64,000 nt of DNA, from positions 1-64,000 of the forward strand of contig NZ_JAKVBC010000023.1 in the NCBI RefSeq assembly GCF_022447245.1, given 5' to 3'. Positions 49,835 through 58,239 of this stretch are shown one piece after another. How positions within the stretch are numbered: position 1 is the stretch's first letter; every line of letters begins with the position of its first letter. A program made the position numbers and the translations under genes. The DNA is from Kordia sp. Lineage in GTDB: Bacteria; Bacteroidota; Bacteroidia; Flavobacteriales; Flavobacteriaceae. Under the pieces are notes generated by a model. The model did no database searches. It worked only from the letters and a program-made list of their open reading frames with translations, and was not told where the DNA came from.

Positions 49835-52800
49835 ATGATTGAAACAATATTACATACACTCAAAATGCGCAATGTGAAAATTGACGTAGTGGATGAGCGC
49901 TTAGACGTAAAGGCTCCGAAAGGAGCTCTTACGGCTACGTTGATTGAGGATATTAAATCCAACAAACAAGCGTTGATCGATTTTATCAAAGAACACAAAA
50001 AGGATACAACGGCTGCGTATGAACTCATACCAAATGTGCCAACACAAGCACACTATCCGTTATCTTCTGCGCAAAGACGTTTGTGGATTCTATGTCAATT
50101 TGAAAAAGAATCTGTTGCGTACAATATGCCACAACACCGCGTATTTTCAGAAGATGTAGATATTGAAAATTTTGAAAAAGCAATTTTTCAAACGATAGAA
50201 AGACACGAAATCTTACGCACTGTTTTTAGAGAAGCTGACAATGGAGACGTACGTCAGTTTGTCCTTTCGTTAGATGAACTCAATTTTAAAGTTGAGCGAA
50301 AAGACGTTTCTACGGCGAAAAACCCACAGCAAGCAGCTGTACAGTTTATCAATTCGGATGCCATCATACCATTCGATTTGTCTAACGGGCCGTTATTGCG
50401 TGCAGCTATTATCAAAGTAGCGCAAAATGAAAGTGTTTTCTACTTCAACATACATCATATTATCAGTGATGGCTGGTCTATGAATGTATTGACGAACGAC
50501 GTAATGCACTTCTACCAAACCTTGCAAATGGGAACAGCGCCAATGCTTGATCCATTAGAGATTCAGTACAAAGATTTTGCAAACTGGCAACAAGAAAACT
50601 TACAGAGTGCCGCACAAAAAGCAGCAGCAAATCACTGGAAGCAACAATTTTCTGGTGAAATTCCAGTATTGGAATTGCCATCGCAAAAAAAGCGTCCGTT
50701 GCTTAAAACGACAAGTGGAAGAACCTTGTTAACCTATATTGACGCAGCGACTACGACAGCGTTAAAAGATTTTGCAAATCAGCATGAAGGAAGTTTATTT
50801 ATGGCATTAATTACCGTAATGAACTCTTTATTTTACCGTTACACATCGCAAGATGATTTTATCATTGGAAGTCCGTCTGCGGGAAGAGATCATGTGCAGT
50901 TAGAAAACCAAATTGGGTTTTATTTAAACACGATCGCGTTGCGAACTCAGGTGGCTGCGGAGGATTCGTTTAGCTCATTATTTACAAAAGTACGTAAGAC
51001 CACCTTTGATGCGTATAAGCATCAACAGTATCCTTTTGATCAATTGGTGGAAGAACTTAAATTGAAAAGAGACAACAGTCGCAACCCAATTTTTGATGTG
51101 ATGTTGTTATTGCAAAATTTCAACGAAAGTACTGCAGACATCGTGATTGAAAATACAGAAGAAATTAGTGTACAAGGCGAAGGTTTCTGTAAATATGACT
51201 TCCTGTTCACGTTTCAAGAAATAGGCGAGTACTTGTCTATGGAAGTAAACTTCAATACGGACATATATGAAGATGCTTTTGTGGAAGATTTCATAAAGCA
51301 CTTCAAAAATGTATTAGCAGCCGCATTACAAGCACCTGAAACGGCGATTGGAAAATTACCGTTTATCGCTCAGGAAGAAAAAGTAATCTTGTTAGAAACG
51401 TTCAACAATACAAAAACTAGCGATGTTGCAGCAATGCAAACGTTGGTAGAATCGTTTGAAGCGCAAGTGGAAAAAACGCCAAACAACATTGCGATTGAAT
51501 TTGAAAACATACGTTACACATACAAACAACTCAATGAACTCAGCAATCAGTTTGCGAGATTCATTCAAAAAAATTACAATAGTAAAGTAGGTGATATTGT
51601 TGGAATTCGTTTAGAACGCTCAGGTGATTACTTAATTTATTTATTGGGAATCTTAAAAACAAGAGCGTGTTGTTCGCCAATCAATATCAACATTCCGTTA
51701 GAAAAACTAGCACACATCACTAAAAACACTGATTTCGTCATTAAGGAAGAAGAAATTGAAGTGTTTGCTGTTGAAAAATCAAACTACAGTTCAGAAAATC
51801 TAGCGGAAGCATATTGCATAGAAGACTTAGCATACATCGTATACACATCAGGATCTACTGGTGTACCAAAAGGGTGTATGTTGCAACACAAAGGAATTGT
51901 AAATCACATTTACAGTAAAATTGAATTACTCGATTTAGATGAAAGCGACACCATTTGTCACACGTCTAAAATGTATTTTGTAGGTGGGATTTGGCAATTG
52001 TGGACACCATTATTCTTGGGAGGAAAAGTGTTATTGACAACCATGTCAGAACTCCAAAACATTCCTTCACTTATTGATAAAGCCTTAGCAAACAAGGTTG
52101 AAGTATTAGAAGTAATTCCATCACAGTTAAATGCTTTATTTGCGATTCAGGAAGAAGCAAAACTAAAAGGATTTAGAAAAATCATTCTAACAGGTGAGAA
52201 GTTGACAGTAAGTTATGTCAATAAGTTCTTTGACATTCACTCAACTATTGAATTGGTGAATACGTATGGACAATCAGAATGTTCGGATGTGACGACATTC
52301 TTCCAAATGAATTCAAAAATTGAAGATGGTAAAATCTTAATCGGAAAACCGATCAGAAATACACGCATGTTTGTATTGGATGCCAACAAGGAATTATGTC
52401 CAATTGGCGTAGTAGGAGAGTTATGTACTTCTGGTTTGGGCGTAAGTCCTGGTTATTTAAATCAACCAGAATTAACAGCAAAAAGCTTTGTTCAAAATCC
52501 AGTAAACACAAAAGAACGTTTATATAAAACAGGCGATTTAGGAAGATGGCTACCTGATGGAAATCTTGAAATTCTTGGTAGAAAAGATCATCAAATCAGT
52601 ATTCGTGGCTATCGAATTGAGATGGGCGAAATTGAAAGTACCTTACAAAAATATGCCAATGTTCGTAGAGCTGTAGTACAAGCAAAAGAACTCAAAGAAG
52701 GAGAAACACTATTAATAGCGTATTTAGAAACCAACGAAGCATTCAGTTTGCCTGAATTGCGTTCGTATTTAAAAACACGCTTACAAGAATATATGATGCC

Positions 52801-53152
52801 TTCGTATTTCATCATTTTGGATGAATTGCCACTGACACCAAACGGAAAGATTGACAAGAAAGCCTTGCCACATCCAAACACAGTAGAATTACAAACAGGA
52901 AACACCTTTGTAGCACCAAGCACAGAAACGGAACTACAGCTAGTTGAGATCATCAAAAACATCTTAGACGTTTCCAAAGTAAGTATCAAAGACAGCTTTT
53001 ATGATTTGGGCGGCGATTCCATCAAGCTTATTCAGTTATTACACGAGCTTAAAAAAGTAGGATACAACATTCGTCCTGAGCAAGTGTTAAAAGCAACTGA
53101 TATTGAAGCGATTGCAGCGGAATTAGCAGTAAGGTATTTCAGAAGCTTCTGA
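49835..53152 (+). CDS. NRPS subunit N8: docking-C-A(non-standard)-T
   Basis: The 1105-residue protein has a docking domain closely like that of N1, a C domain with HHIISDG (about 50458), an A domain and a T domain with LGGDS (about 53006-53020). The A domain is odd: Val716 sits where nearly all alpha-amino-acid-activating domains have Asp235 (GrsA numbering), the motif YGPTE reads YGQSE, and the code is VGWEITTDV. Loss of that Asp is known in domains for beta-alanine and other substrates without a normal alpha-amino group, so a beta-amino acid or hydroxy acid is possible. The A10 motif PNGKIDKKAL keeps its lysine. The protein ends RYFRSF directly upstream of a C-like frame without an ATG; deletion of one A at 53131-53132 would fuse them into one 1534-residue protein. 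Confidence 0.9.
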   Translation: MIETILHTLKMRNVKIDVVDERLDVKAPKGALTATLIEDIKSNKQALIDFIKEHKKDTTAAYELIPNVPTQAHYPLSSAQRRLWILCQFEKESVAYNMPQHRVFSEDVDIENFEKAIFQTIERHEILRTVFREADNGDVRQFVLSLDELNFKVERKDVSTAKNPQQAAVQFINSDAIIPFDLSNGPLLRAAIIKVAQNESVFYFNIHHIISDGWSMNVLTNDVMHFYQTLQMGTAPMLDPLEIQYKDFANWQQENLQSAAQKAAANHWKQQFSGEIPVLELPSQKKRPLLKTTSGRTLLTYIDAATTTALKDFANQHEGSLFMALITVMNSLFYRYTSQDDFIIGSPSAGRDHVQLENQIGFYLNTIALRTQVAAEDSFSSLFTKVRKTTFDAYKHQQYPFDQLVEELKLKRDNSRNPIFDVMLLLQNFNESTADIVIENTEEISVQGEGFCKYDFLFTFQEIGEYLSMEVNFNTDIYEDAFVEDFIKHFKNVLAAALQAPETAIGKLPFIAQEEKVILLETFNNTKTSDVAAMQTLVESFEAQVEKTPNNIAIEFENIRYTYKQLNELSNQFARFIQKNYNSKVGDIVGIRLERSGDYLIYLLGILKTRACCSPININIPLEKLAHITKNTDFVIKEEEIEVFAVEKSNYSSENLAEAYCIEDLAYIVYTSGSTGVPKGCMLQHKGIVNHIYSKIELLDLDESDTICHTSKMYFVGGIWQLWTPLFLGGKVLLTTMSELQNIPSLIDKALANKVEVLEVIPSQLNALFAIQEEAKLKGFRKIILTGEKLTVSYVNKFFDIHSTIELVNTYGQSECSDVTTFFQMNSKIEDGKILIGKPIRNTRMFVLDANKELCPIGVVGELCTSGLGVSPGYLNQPELTAKSFVQNPVNTKERLYKTGDLGRWLPDGNLEILGRKDHQISIRGYRIEMGEIESTLQKYANVRRAVVQAKELKEGETLLIAYLETNEAFSLPELRSYLKTRLQEYMMPSYFIILDELPLTPNGKIDKKALPHPNTVELQTGNTFVAPSTETELQLVEIIKNILDVSKVSIKDSFYDLGGDSIKLIQLLHELKKVGYNIRPEQVLKATDIEAIAAELAVRYFRSF
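53129..53133 (+). other. Possible single-base frameshift joining N8 to the terminal C-like domain
   Basis: The bases read GTAAG. Dropping one A gives an in-frame acidic linker (GISEASDDVDEF) leading into the C-like domain. As written, N8 stops at 53152 and the next frame has only a GTG start. Confidence 0.5.
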
Positions 53153-53156
53153 CGAT

Positions 53157-54440
53157 GTGGATGAATTTTGCACGGTAACGGCTTTTAATTTTAATAAAGA
53201 AACACTCGTTGAAATTTCAGAAAATCAAAAGCACATGATGAACTTCCCTGAATCTCAGGCAGTCATTGGTCCATTTGTATTACCACAAGATGTGGATGAA
53301 ATTTTAGGACAAGAAGTACAGCAGTTTTTAAGTTACTTTCCAGAGTTACACATAGAATTCATCGAGAAAGACGGAAAAATATACCAAAAGAAAAGTACGG
53401 ATAATACCATACAAATTGAAACAATATATAAGGAAGCAAACATCACCAATGAAGTATTAGAAACTTGGCAAGAAGAAATTGCATTACAAAAATTTGATAT
53501 TATCAACGGAGTTTCCACACGTTTACAAATCTTAAAAGATAGCATTAGCGATCGTACTTGGTTTTGTTTGGCAATGAGTCACGTTTTAATAGACTTGCAC
53601 TCAGCTCAAATCTTACACGATGTACTGCGAGATTATATTTTCAAGCGTACACTAACCAAACAGGAAACGATGTATTCAAGTTTGCACTTTGCAACTTGGC
53701 AACAGCATTTCTTGGAAAGCGAAACAGGGAAAGCATCGAGAGCATTTTGGAAATCGTTCTTAGTAGAAAACTTGCAGCACAATACACTCACTGAAAAGCT
53801 GAAGCAAACGAGTTATATCGCAGAAACATACACAATTATAGGTGATGAGTTTACAACATTACAAAACTATGCGAATCACATCAAAGTATCGCTTTCGGTA
53901 GTATGTATGGCATATCATGAATATGTAATGGAGCAGTTAAAAGACGAAGCCATTTCCATACAACTCATGCTTGTCAACGGCCGCGAACGCAGCTCAGAAA
54001 GTTTTGACGCTTCCAATGTCATTGGAGTTATCAACAATATGCTGCCATTACCGATCACACAAAAAGAAACAATTTCTTTTGAAGAACGATGTACGGCATT
54101 ACAACTCAAATACATTCAAGCAAGACAACATCAAAATATTCCTTTCGAAACCATTCGAAAAGATTTTATACAAGAAAGTGCAGTAGACATTGCGTCTGTA
54201 CGACAAGGAACTGTAAACTTTCAACCCTTAGGTGGAGAATTTGATATACAACCCAATCCCAACACTGTAGCAAAGAACATTAATATTAACAGAAAAATTT
54301 ATTTAGACATGACATGTAGGCAACGCACCAACGGAATTCAAATCGAATTTATTAGCACTCCTGAACTATCAGAAAAATTAGGAAAAGCTAATTTAAGTCC
54401 AAAAAACATACTAAAATTTTTACCAATAAACAAGGGTTAG
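53157..54440 (+). CDS. Terminal condensation-like protein (possible chain release), or 3' end of N8
   Basis: The 427-residue protein is the size of one C domain and contains SHVLID (141-146) at the HHxxxDG position: the catalytic second His142 and Asp146 are kept, while the first His is Ser and the final Gly is Leu. It has no A, T or TE domain. As the last synthetase element in a line that lacks a type I thioesterase, it could release the chain by cyclisation or by transfer to an amine. Its only near start is GTG at 53157; the first ATG (53235) would cut into the fold, and the frame is open back to 53133. So it may be the C-terminal domain of N8 separated by a one-base insertion. Release is inference. 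Confidence 0.75.
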   Translation: MDEFCTVTAFNFNKETLVEISENQKHMMNFPESQAVIGPFVLPQDVDEILGQEVQQFLSYFPELHIEFIEKDGKIYQKKSTDNTIQIETIYKEANITNEVLETWQEEIALQKFDIINGVSTRLQILKDSISDRTWFCLAMSHVLIDLHSAQILHDVLRDYIFKRTLTKQETMYSSLHFATWQQHFLESETGKASRAFWKSFLVENLQHNTLTEKLKQTSYIAETYTIIGDEFTTLQNYANHIKVSLSVVCMAYHEYVMEQLKDEAISIQLMLVNGRERSSESFDASNVIGVINNMLPLPITQKETISFEERCTALQLKYIQARQHQNIPFETIRKDFIQESAVDIASVRQGTVNFQPLGGEFDIQPNPNTVAKNININRKIYLDMTCRQRTNGIQIEFISTPELSEKLGKANLSPKNILKFLPINKG

Positions 54441-54456
54441 TTGGGAGGTGAAGTAG

Positions 54457-54475
54457 GAAAATAAGTCTTATTTTC
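54457..54475. promoter_or_regulatory. Palindrome upstream of the outer-membrane receptor
   Basis: GAAAATAAG and CTTATTTTC flank a single central T, a perfect 9+9 palindrome 39 bases before the receptor ATG and 16 after the C-like gene. It could be an operator or a stem-loop separating the synthetase and receptor transcripts. Confidence 0.35.
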
Positions 54476-54514
54476 GGCGTCAACTTTCAAACCAATACAC
54501 AAATTAGAATTATT

Positions 54515-56908
54515 ATGAAAAAAGTATTTTATGACACAAAAGCAAGCCTGATATGGTTGTTCATCATGTTGCCATGTTTAGTATTCGCACAAGTAGAACT
54601 AAGCGGTAGCGTAAAAGATGAAACAGGTCCACTTCCTTTTGCCAATGTTGTATTAAAAGATGCAGCAGGAACGGTAGTAACAGGAACAATATCAGATGAA
54701 AACGGAGCTTTCAAAATAACTTTAGATAAAGGAACCTACACTGTGGTTGTCAGCTTTATAGGGAGTAAAGACTGGACCAAACAAATAACACTTAACGAAA
54801 ATATGTCTCTTGGAGAAATATCACTGGAAGCCGATAGATTGGCAACCGTCGTGGTTACTGCAAGAAAGAAACTCATTGAATACAAACCTGATCGTTTGGT
54901 ATTGAATGTGGAAAACAATATTTCGGCAGCGGGAGGAAACGCTATCAATGCGTTGAGCGTGGCACCAGGAATCATTATTCAAAATGGAAGCATTAGCATG
55001 TTAGGGAAAGGCGCTTCTAGAGTAATGGTAGACGATCGCTTGATTGAATTGTCAGGAGCGGAATTGGTGAACTACTTAAACTCAATTTCTGCGGAAGACA
55101 TCAAAAGTATTGAAGTAATTACCAATCCACCAGCAAAATATGATGCTGCCGGAGAAGGCGGATTGATCAATATCGTTATGAAGAAAGGTAAACGAAACTC
55201 TTGGAGAAATTCAACTACCTTAAGTTTGGATCAAAACACGTTCAACTTTTATACCTTACGAAACAACTTCTTCTATAACAAAAACAAGTTCAGATTCACC
55301 TTAAGCGCAAGCGGTGTTACAGGAGATATCCGAAACAAAGCAGATTTGGATATTTTCTTTCAAGACGGACCTTGGAAATTAGATGGAGATGAAAAACAAA
55401 AGCGAGACGATTTAAGCGGAAGATTTACTGTCGATTACGATCTTACAGATAAAGTCACGATCGGAGTGCAATATCAAGGAAACAAAAGCAATCCTGACAG
55501 ACGCTATCGAAACGCAACGACTATCTTTGACAACAATAACAATGCAGATGCATTTATCATCAACAATGGAGCGGCAGATTTAGACAGAACAAGTCACTCG
55601 TTAAACGCACACTTAGAATCTACTTTAGATACCTTGGGAAGACGTTTATTTTTTGATATAGATTACTTTAATTACAATGCAGCCACTGACAACCAGTTTA
55701 CTGCAGATATCTTTGACGCAAACGGAGCTTTTGTTGCACTTGATCAAGCAGCGAGAAACATTTCGGATCAAGAAATCAACAACGTAAGTGTTCGTGCTGA
55801 TATGGAGCATCCAACAAAATTTGCAAACATTTCGTATGGAGCAAAATATAGTGTCATTAGAACCGACAGTGATATTGAGTTTTTTGATGAAAGCTCAGGA
55901 GCGCCTGTATTTGATCCAAATCAGTCAAACGTATTTGAATACGAGGAAAACAATCAAGCGGTTTATGTAAGTGCTTCCAAAAACTTAAACGAGCATTGGA
56001 GCATGCAATTAGGATTACGATTTGAAGCAACGCAAACTACTGGTTTTTCACAAACCTTGAATCAAACAAATGACAACGATTATTCAAAACTATTTCCAAC
56101 ATTCTATGTGAGTTATGCGAAAGAAAACAACTCGTTTTATTTCAACTACGGAAAACGAATCAATCGTCCAAGCTTTGCAGATTTAAATCCTTTTAGAACC
56201 TATATCAACAGTACAAGTTTCTCTGAAGGAAACCCGTTCTTACAGCCATCATTCACTGATAACTTTGAATTGAGTTATACCTACAAAAGAAAATGGAGAA
56301 CTTATGCATTTGCCAACATCTTAAGCGATGGTTATGGTTTGGTATTTAGAGCGAACGAAGCTTCAAACAATCAGGTAATTACAAGAGAGAATTACTATGA
56401 CGAATTTTTCTACGGAATTGGACAAAGTTATTCAACTGACATTACCAAATGGTGGCAATCGCAAAACTCAGTATACTTACTAGGATCTACCAGTGATTTT
56501 GACAATACACTAGCTGCGCGACCACAAAACGGCGTTCGTTTTTATGCAACCTCAAACAATACACTTTCGTTAGGAGAAAACACTAAAATGCAGGTGGATT
56601 ATGTATACAGTTCAAATTACAAAAGAGGATTGTATGAATTTGGACAAACTTCTGGATTAAACATTTCTTTTAGACAAAGTTTCTTAGACAACAAACTAAA
56701 CGCTTCTGTTCTTTTCAATGATGTATTCAACTCCAATTTCTTAAGAGATTATACTTCGGTAGTGAATAACATCCAACAAATATACAACGAGAACAACAGT
56801 AGCCGATTCGTACGTTTCTCATTGACGTATAACTTCGGAAACAACGAAATCAATGTGAGAAAACCAGGCTTCGGTAACAACGAAGAGCAAAACAGAAGTA
56901 AGCAATAA
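54515..56908 (+). CDS. TonB-dependent-receptor-like outer-membrane beta-barrel protein
   Basis: The 797-residue protein begins with a signal peptide (hydrophobic LIWLFIMLPCLVFA, cleavage probably before QVELSG). A carboxypeptidase-regulatory-like beta-sandwich follows (about 27-105), then a plug domain (about 115-225, with NALSVAPG and an INIVMKKG end) and a long region rich in aromatic and Asn/Asp residues ending in NFGNNEIN, typical of the OMP_b-brl_3 barrels of Bacteroidota. It should lie in the outer membrane. Placed directly after the synthetases and before the exporter, it may take up or sense the peptide product or a metal complex of it, or help it cross the outer membrane. Nothing in the sequence fixes the ligand. 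Confidence 0.88.
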   Translation: MKKVFYDTKASLIWLFIMLPCLVFAQVELSGSVKDETGPLPFANVVLKDAAGTVVTGTISDENGAFKITLDKGTYTVVVSFIGSKDWTKQITLNENMSLGEISLEADRLATVVVTARKKLIEYKPDRLVLNVENNISAAGGNAINALSVAPGIIIQNGSISMLGKGASRVMVDDRLIELSGAELVNYLNSISAEDIKSIEVITNPPAKYDAAGEGGLINIVMKKGKRNSWRNSTTLSLDQNTFNFYTLRNNFFYNKNKFRFTLSASGVTGDIRNKADLDIFFQDGPWKLDGDEKQKRDDLSGRFTVDYDLTDKVTIGVQYQGNKSNPDRRYRNATTIFDNNNNADAFIINNGAADLDRTSHSLNAHLESTLDTLGRRLFFDIDYFNYNAATDNQFTADIFDANGAFVALDQAARNISDQEINNVSVRADMEHPTKFANISYGAKYSVIRTDSDIEFFDESSGAPVFDPNQSNVFEYEENNQAVYVSASKNLNEHWSMQLGLRFEATQTTGFSQTLNQTNDNDYSKLFPTFYVSYAKENNSFYFNYGKRINRPSFADLNPFRTYINSTSFSEGNPFLQPSFTDNFELSYTYKRKWRTYAFANILSDGYGLVFRANEASNNQVITRENYYDEFFYGIGQSYSTDITKWWQSQNSVYLLGSTSDFDNTLAARPQNGVRFYATSNNTLSLGENTKMQVDYVYSSNYKRGLYEFGQTSGLNISFRQSFLDNKLNASVLFNDVFNSNFLRDYTSVVNNIQQIYNENNSSRFVRFSLTYNFGNNEINVRKPGFGNNEEQNRSKQ

Positions 56909-56932
56909 GTTAACCAATAAAATATACGTATA

Positions 56933-57676
56933 ATGAACAAACGCAAAGTACAATTATTTCTATTACACTTTGCGGGAGGAAGCAGATACTCTTTTGACTT
57001 TTTAAAAGAGTATCTGTCTAACTCAGTGGAATGTATTCCGCTAGAACTTCCCGGCAGAGGAAAACGATACGGAGAAACACTGATCAGAGATAAAGAAGCA
57101 GCCATACACGATTATTGTCAACAAATAAGAGCATTGCGCAACAAGCAACCTTTTGTCATTTATGGACACAGTATGGGCGCAACCTTAGGAGTCTCAGTAG
57201 CAAACTTTATGCAAAAAATAGGCGATCCGCCATCAGCATTGATTGTCACAGGGAATTCAGGTCCAGGAACGCTTCTTATCGATAATGAAGGAAACGAAAT
57301 GCCACAGAAAACGCGCTATCTTATGAACGCGATCGACTTTAAAAACGAATTGATCGAATTGGGCGGCGCACCAGATGAAGTACTCAACAATGACGAAATA
57401 TATAACTTTTTTGATCCGATATTAAGAGCTGATTTTGAAGTATTAGAAAAAGAATCAACCTATACAGAAGAAGGCATCTTATTACATGTTCCTATCATCG
57501 CCTTGATGGGCACGGAAGAAAAAACATCGCATCAAATTGACAACTGGCAACGATTTACCACAGAAAAGCTCGAATCTAATATCTTAGACGGAAATCACTT
57601 TTTTATTCACAATCATACGAGAGCAATCGCCAACGTCATTCGCAACGCTTCAAGCGTAGTATACGCAGCACTGTAA
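56933..57676 (+). CDS. Type II (editing) thioesterase
   Basis: The 247-residue alpha/beta hydrolase has the short TEII length, an N-terminal LLHFAGGSRYSF and LPGRGKR, the nucleophile Ser80 in GHSMGA and a catalytic His222 in DGNHFFIH. The acid is probably in the GTEEK stretch, where Glu replaces the more usual Asp. Such enzymes remove wrong or stalled acyl groups from carrier domains. It lies 24 bases after the receptor gene. It is the only thioesterase in the window and is not fused to a synthetase, so it is not the obvious release enzyme, though trans release cannot be excluded. Confidence 0.9.
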   Translation: MNKRKVQLFLLHFAGGSRYSFDFLKEYLSNSVECIPLELPGRGKRYGETLIRDKEAAIHDYCQQIRALRNKQPFVIYGHSMGATLGVSVANFMQKIGDPPSALIVTGNSGPGTLLIDNEGNEMPQKTRYLMNAIDFKNELIELGGAPDEVLNNDEIYNFFDPILRADFEVLEKESTYTEEGILLHVPIIALMGTEEKTSHQIDNWQRFTTEKLESNILDGNHFFIHNHTRAIANVIRNASSVVYAAL

Positions 57677-57816
57677 CAGACACAACCATACTTATAAAAC
57701 ATACCAATTTGCATTCTTTACAATGCGAACACACCTGCTATTTATCTATTGTTAACCAACACATAACATATAGAATGCTGAATTTTTCTTAGAACGAATT
57801 CATAAAACAAACCAAG

Positions 57817-58206
57817 ATGAATTATACAAACATTAACACGCAACCGATTCCTCAAGTAGCTTACGATATTAAAAATACCTACGTATACCTATTGGAATCC
57901 AAAACAGGTGTGCGTTACGACTATGACCAAGAAGTAGTAACTATTAACAAAATGACATTGTCAGAATCACTATCCATACGATTCAAATATACCTTAGGAA
58001 GTCTCAACTTTCTATATGAACAGGTTTCTGAAAAAGTGGTCAACATCAGCGAACGAAACGGATTATTAGACCGCATCTTAGAACTCTTTACGAGACTTCA
58101 AAATCAATTAACATTCATTACTTCCGAAAAGCATGTGGAAGAGTTGATTGGAGTCGTCAACAAAGAGAAACTGGATATCAAAATAAGAATTCCTAATTAC
58201 CTATAA
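57817..58206 (+). CDS. Unrecognised 129-residue protein
   Basis: I do not recognise this protein. It has no signal peptide or membrane segment, no cysteine, and an N-terminal part rich in Tyr and Asn. The C-terminal half looks helical (ERNGLLDRILELFTRLQNQL). It is too long for an MbtH protein and lacks its motifs. It starts 140 bases after the thioesterase and ends 33 bases before the exporter, so co-transcription with the exporter is likely. A small accessory or partner protein for the exporter or the synthetases is possible. Confidence 0.7.
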   Translation: MNYTNINTQPIPQVAYDIKNTYVYLLESKTGVRYDYDQEVVTINKMTLSESLSIRFKYTLGSLNFLYEQVSEKVVNISERNGLLDRILELFTRLQNQLTFITSEKHVEELIGVVNKEKLDIKIRIPNYL

Positions 58207-58239
58207 AATCAAACACAAACAAATTAAAAACTAGAAAAC

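Noticed and set aside
57817-58206. MbtH-like partner for the A domains
   Set aside because: It is about twice the usual length and lacks the conserved Trp-containing motifs; no MbtH gene was found in the window.
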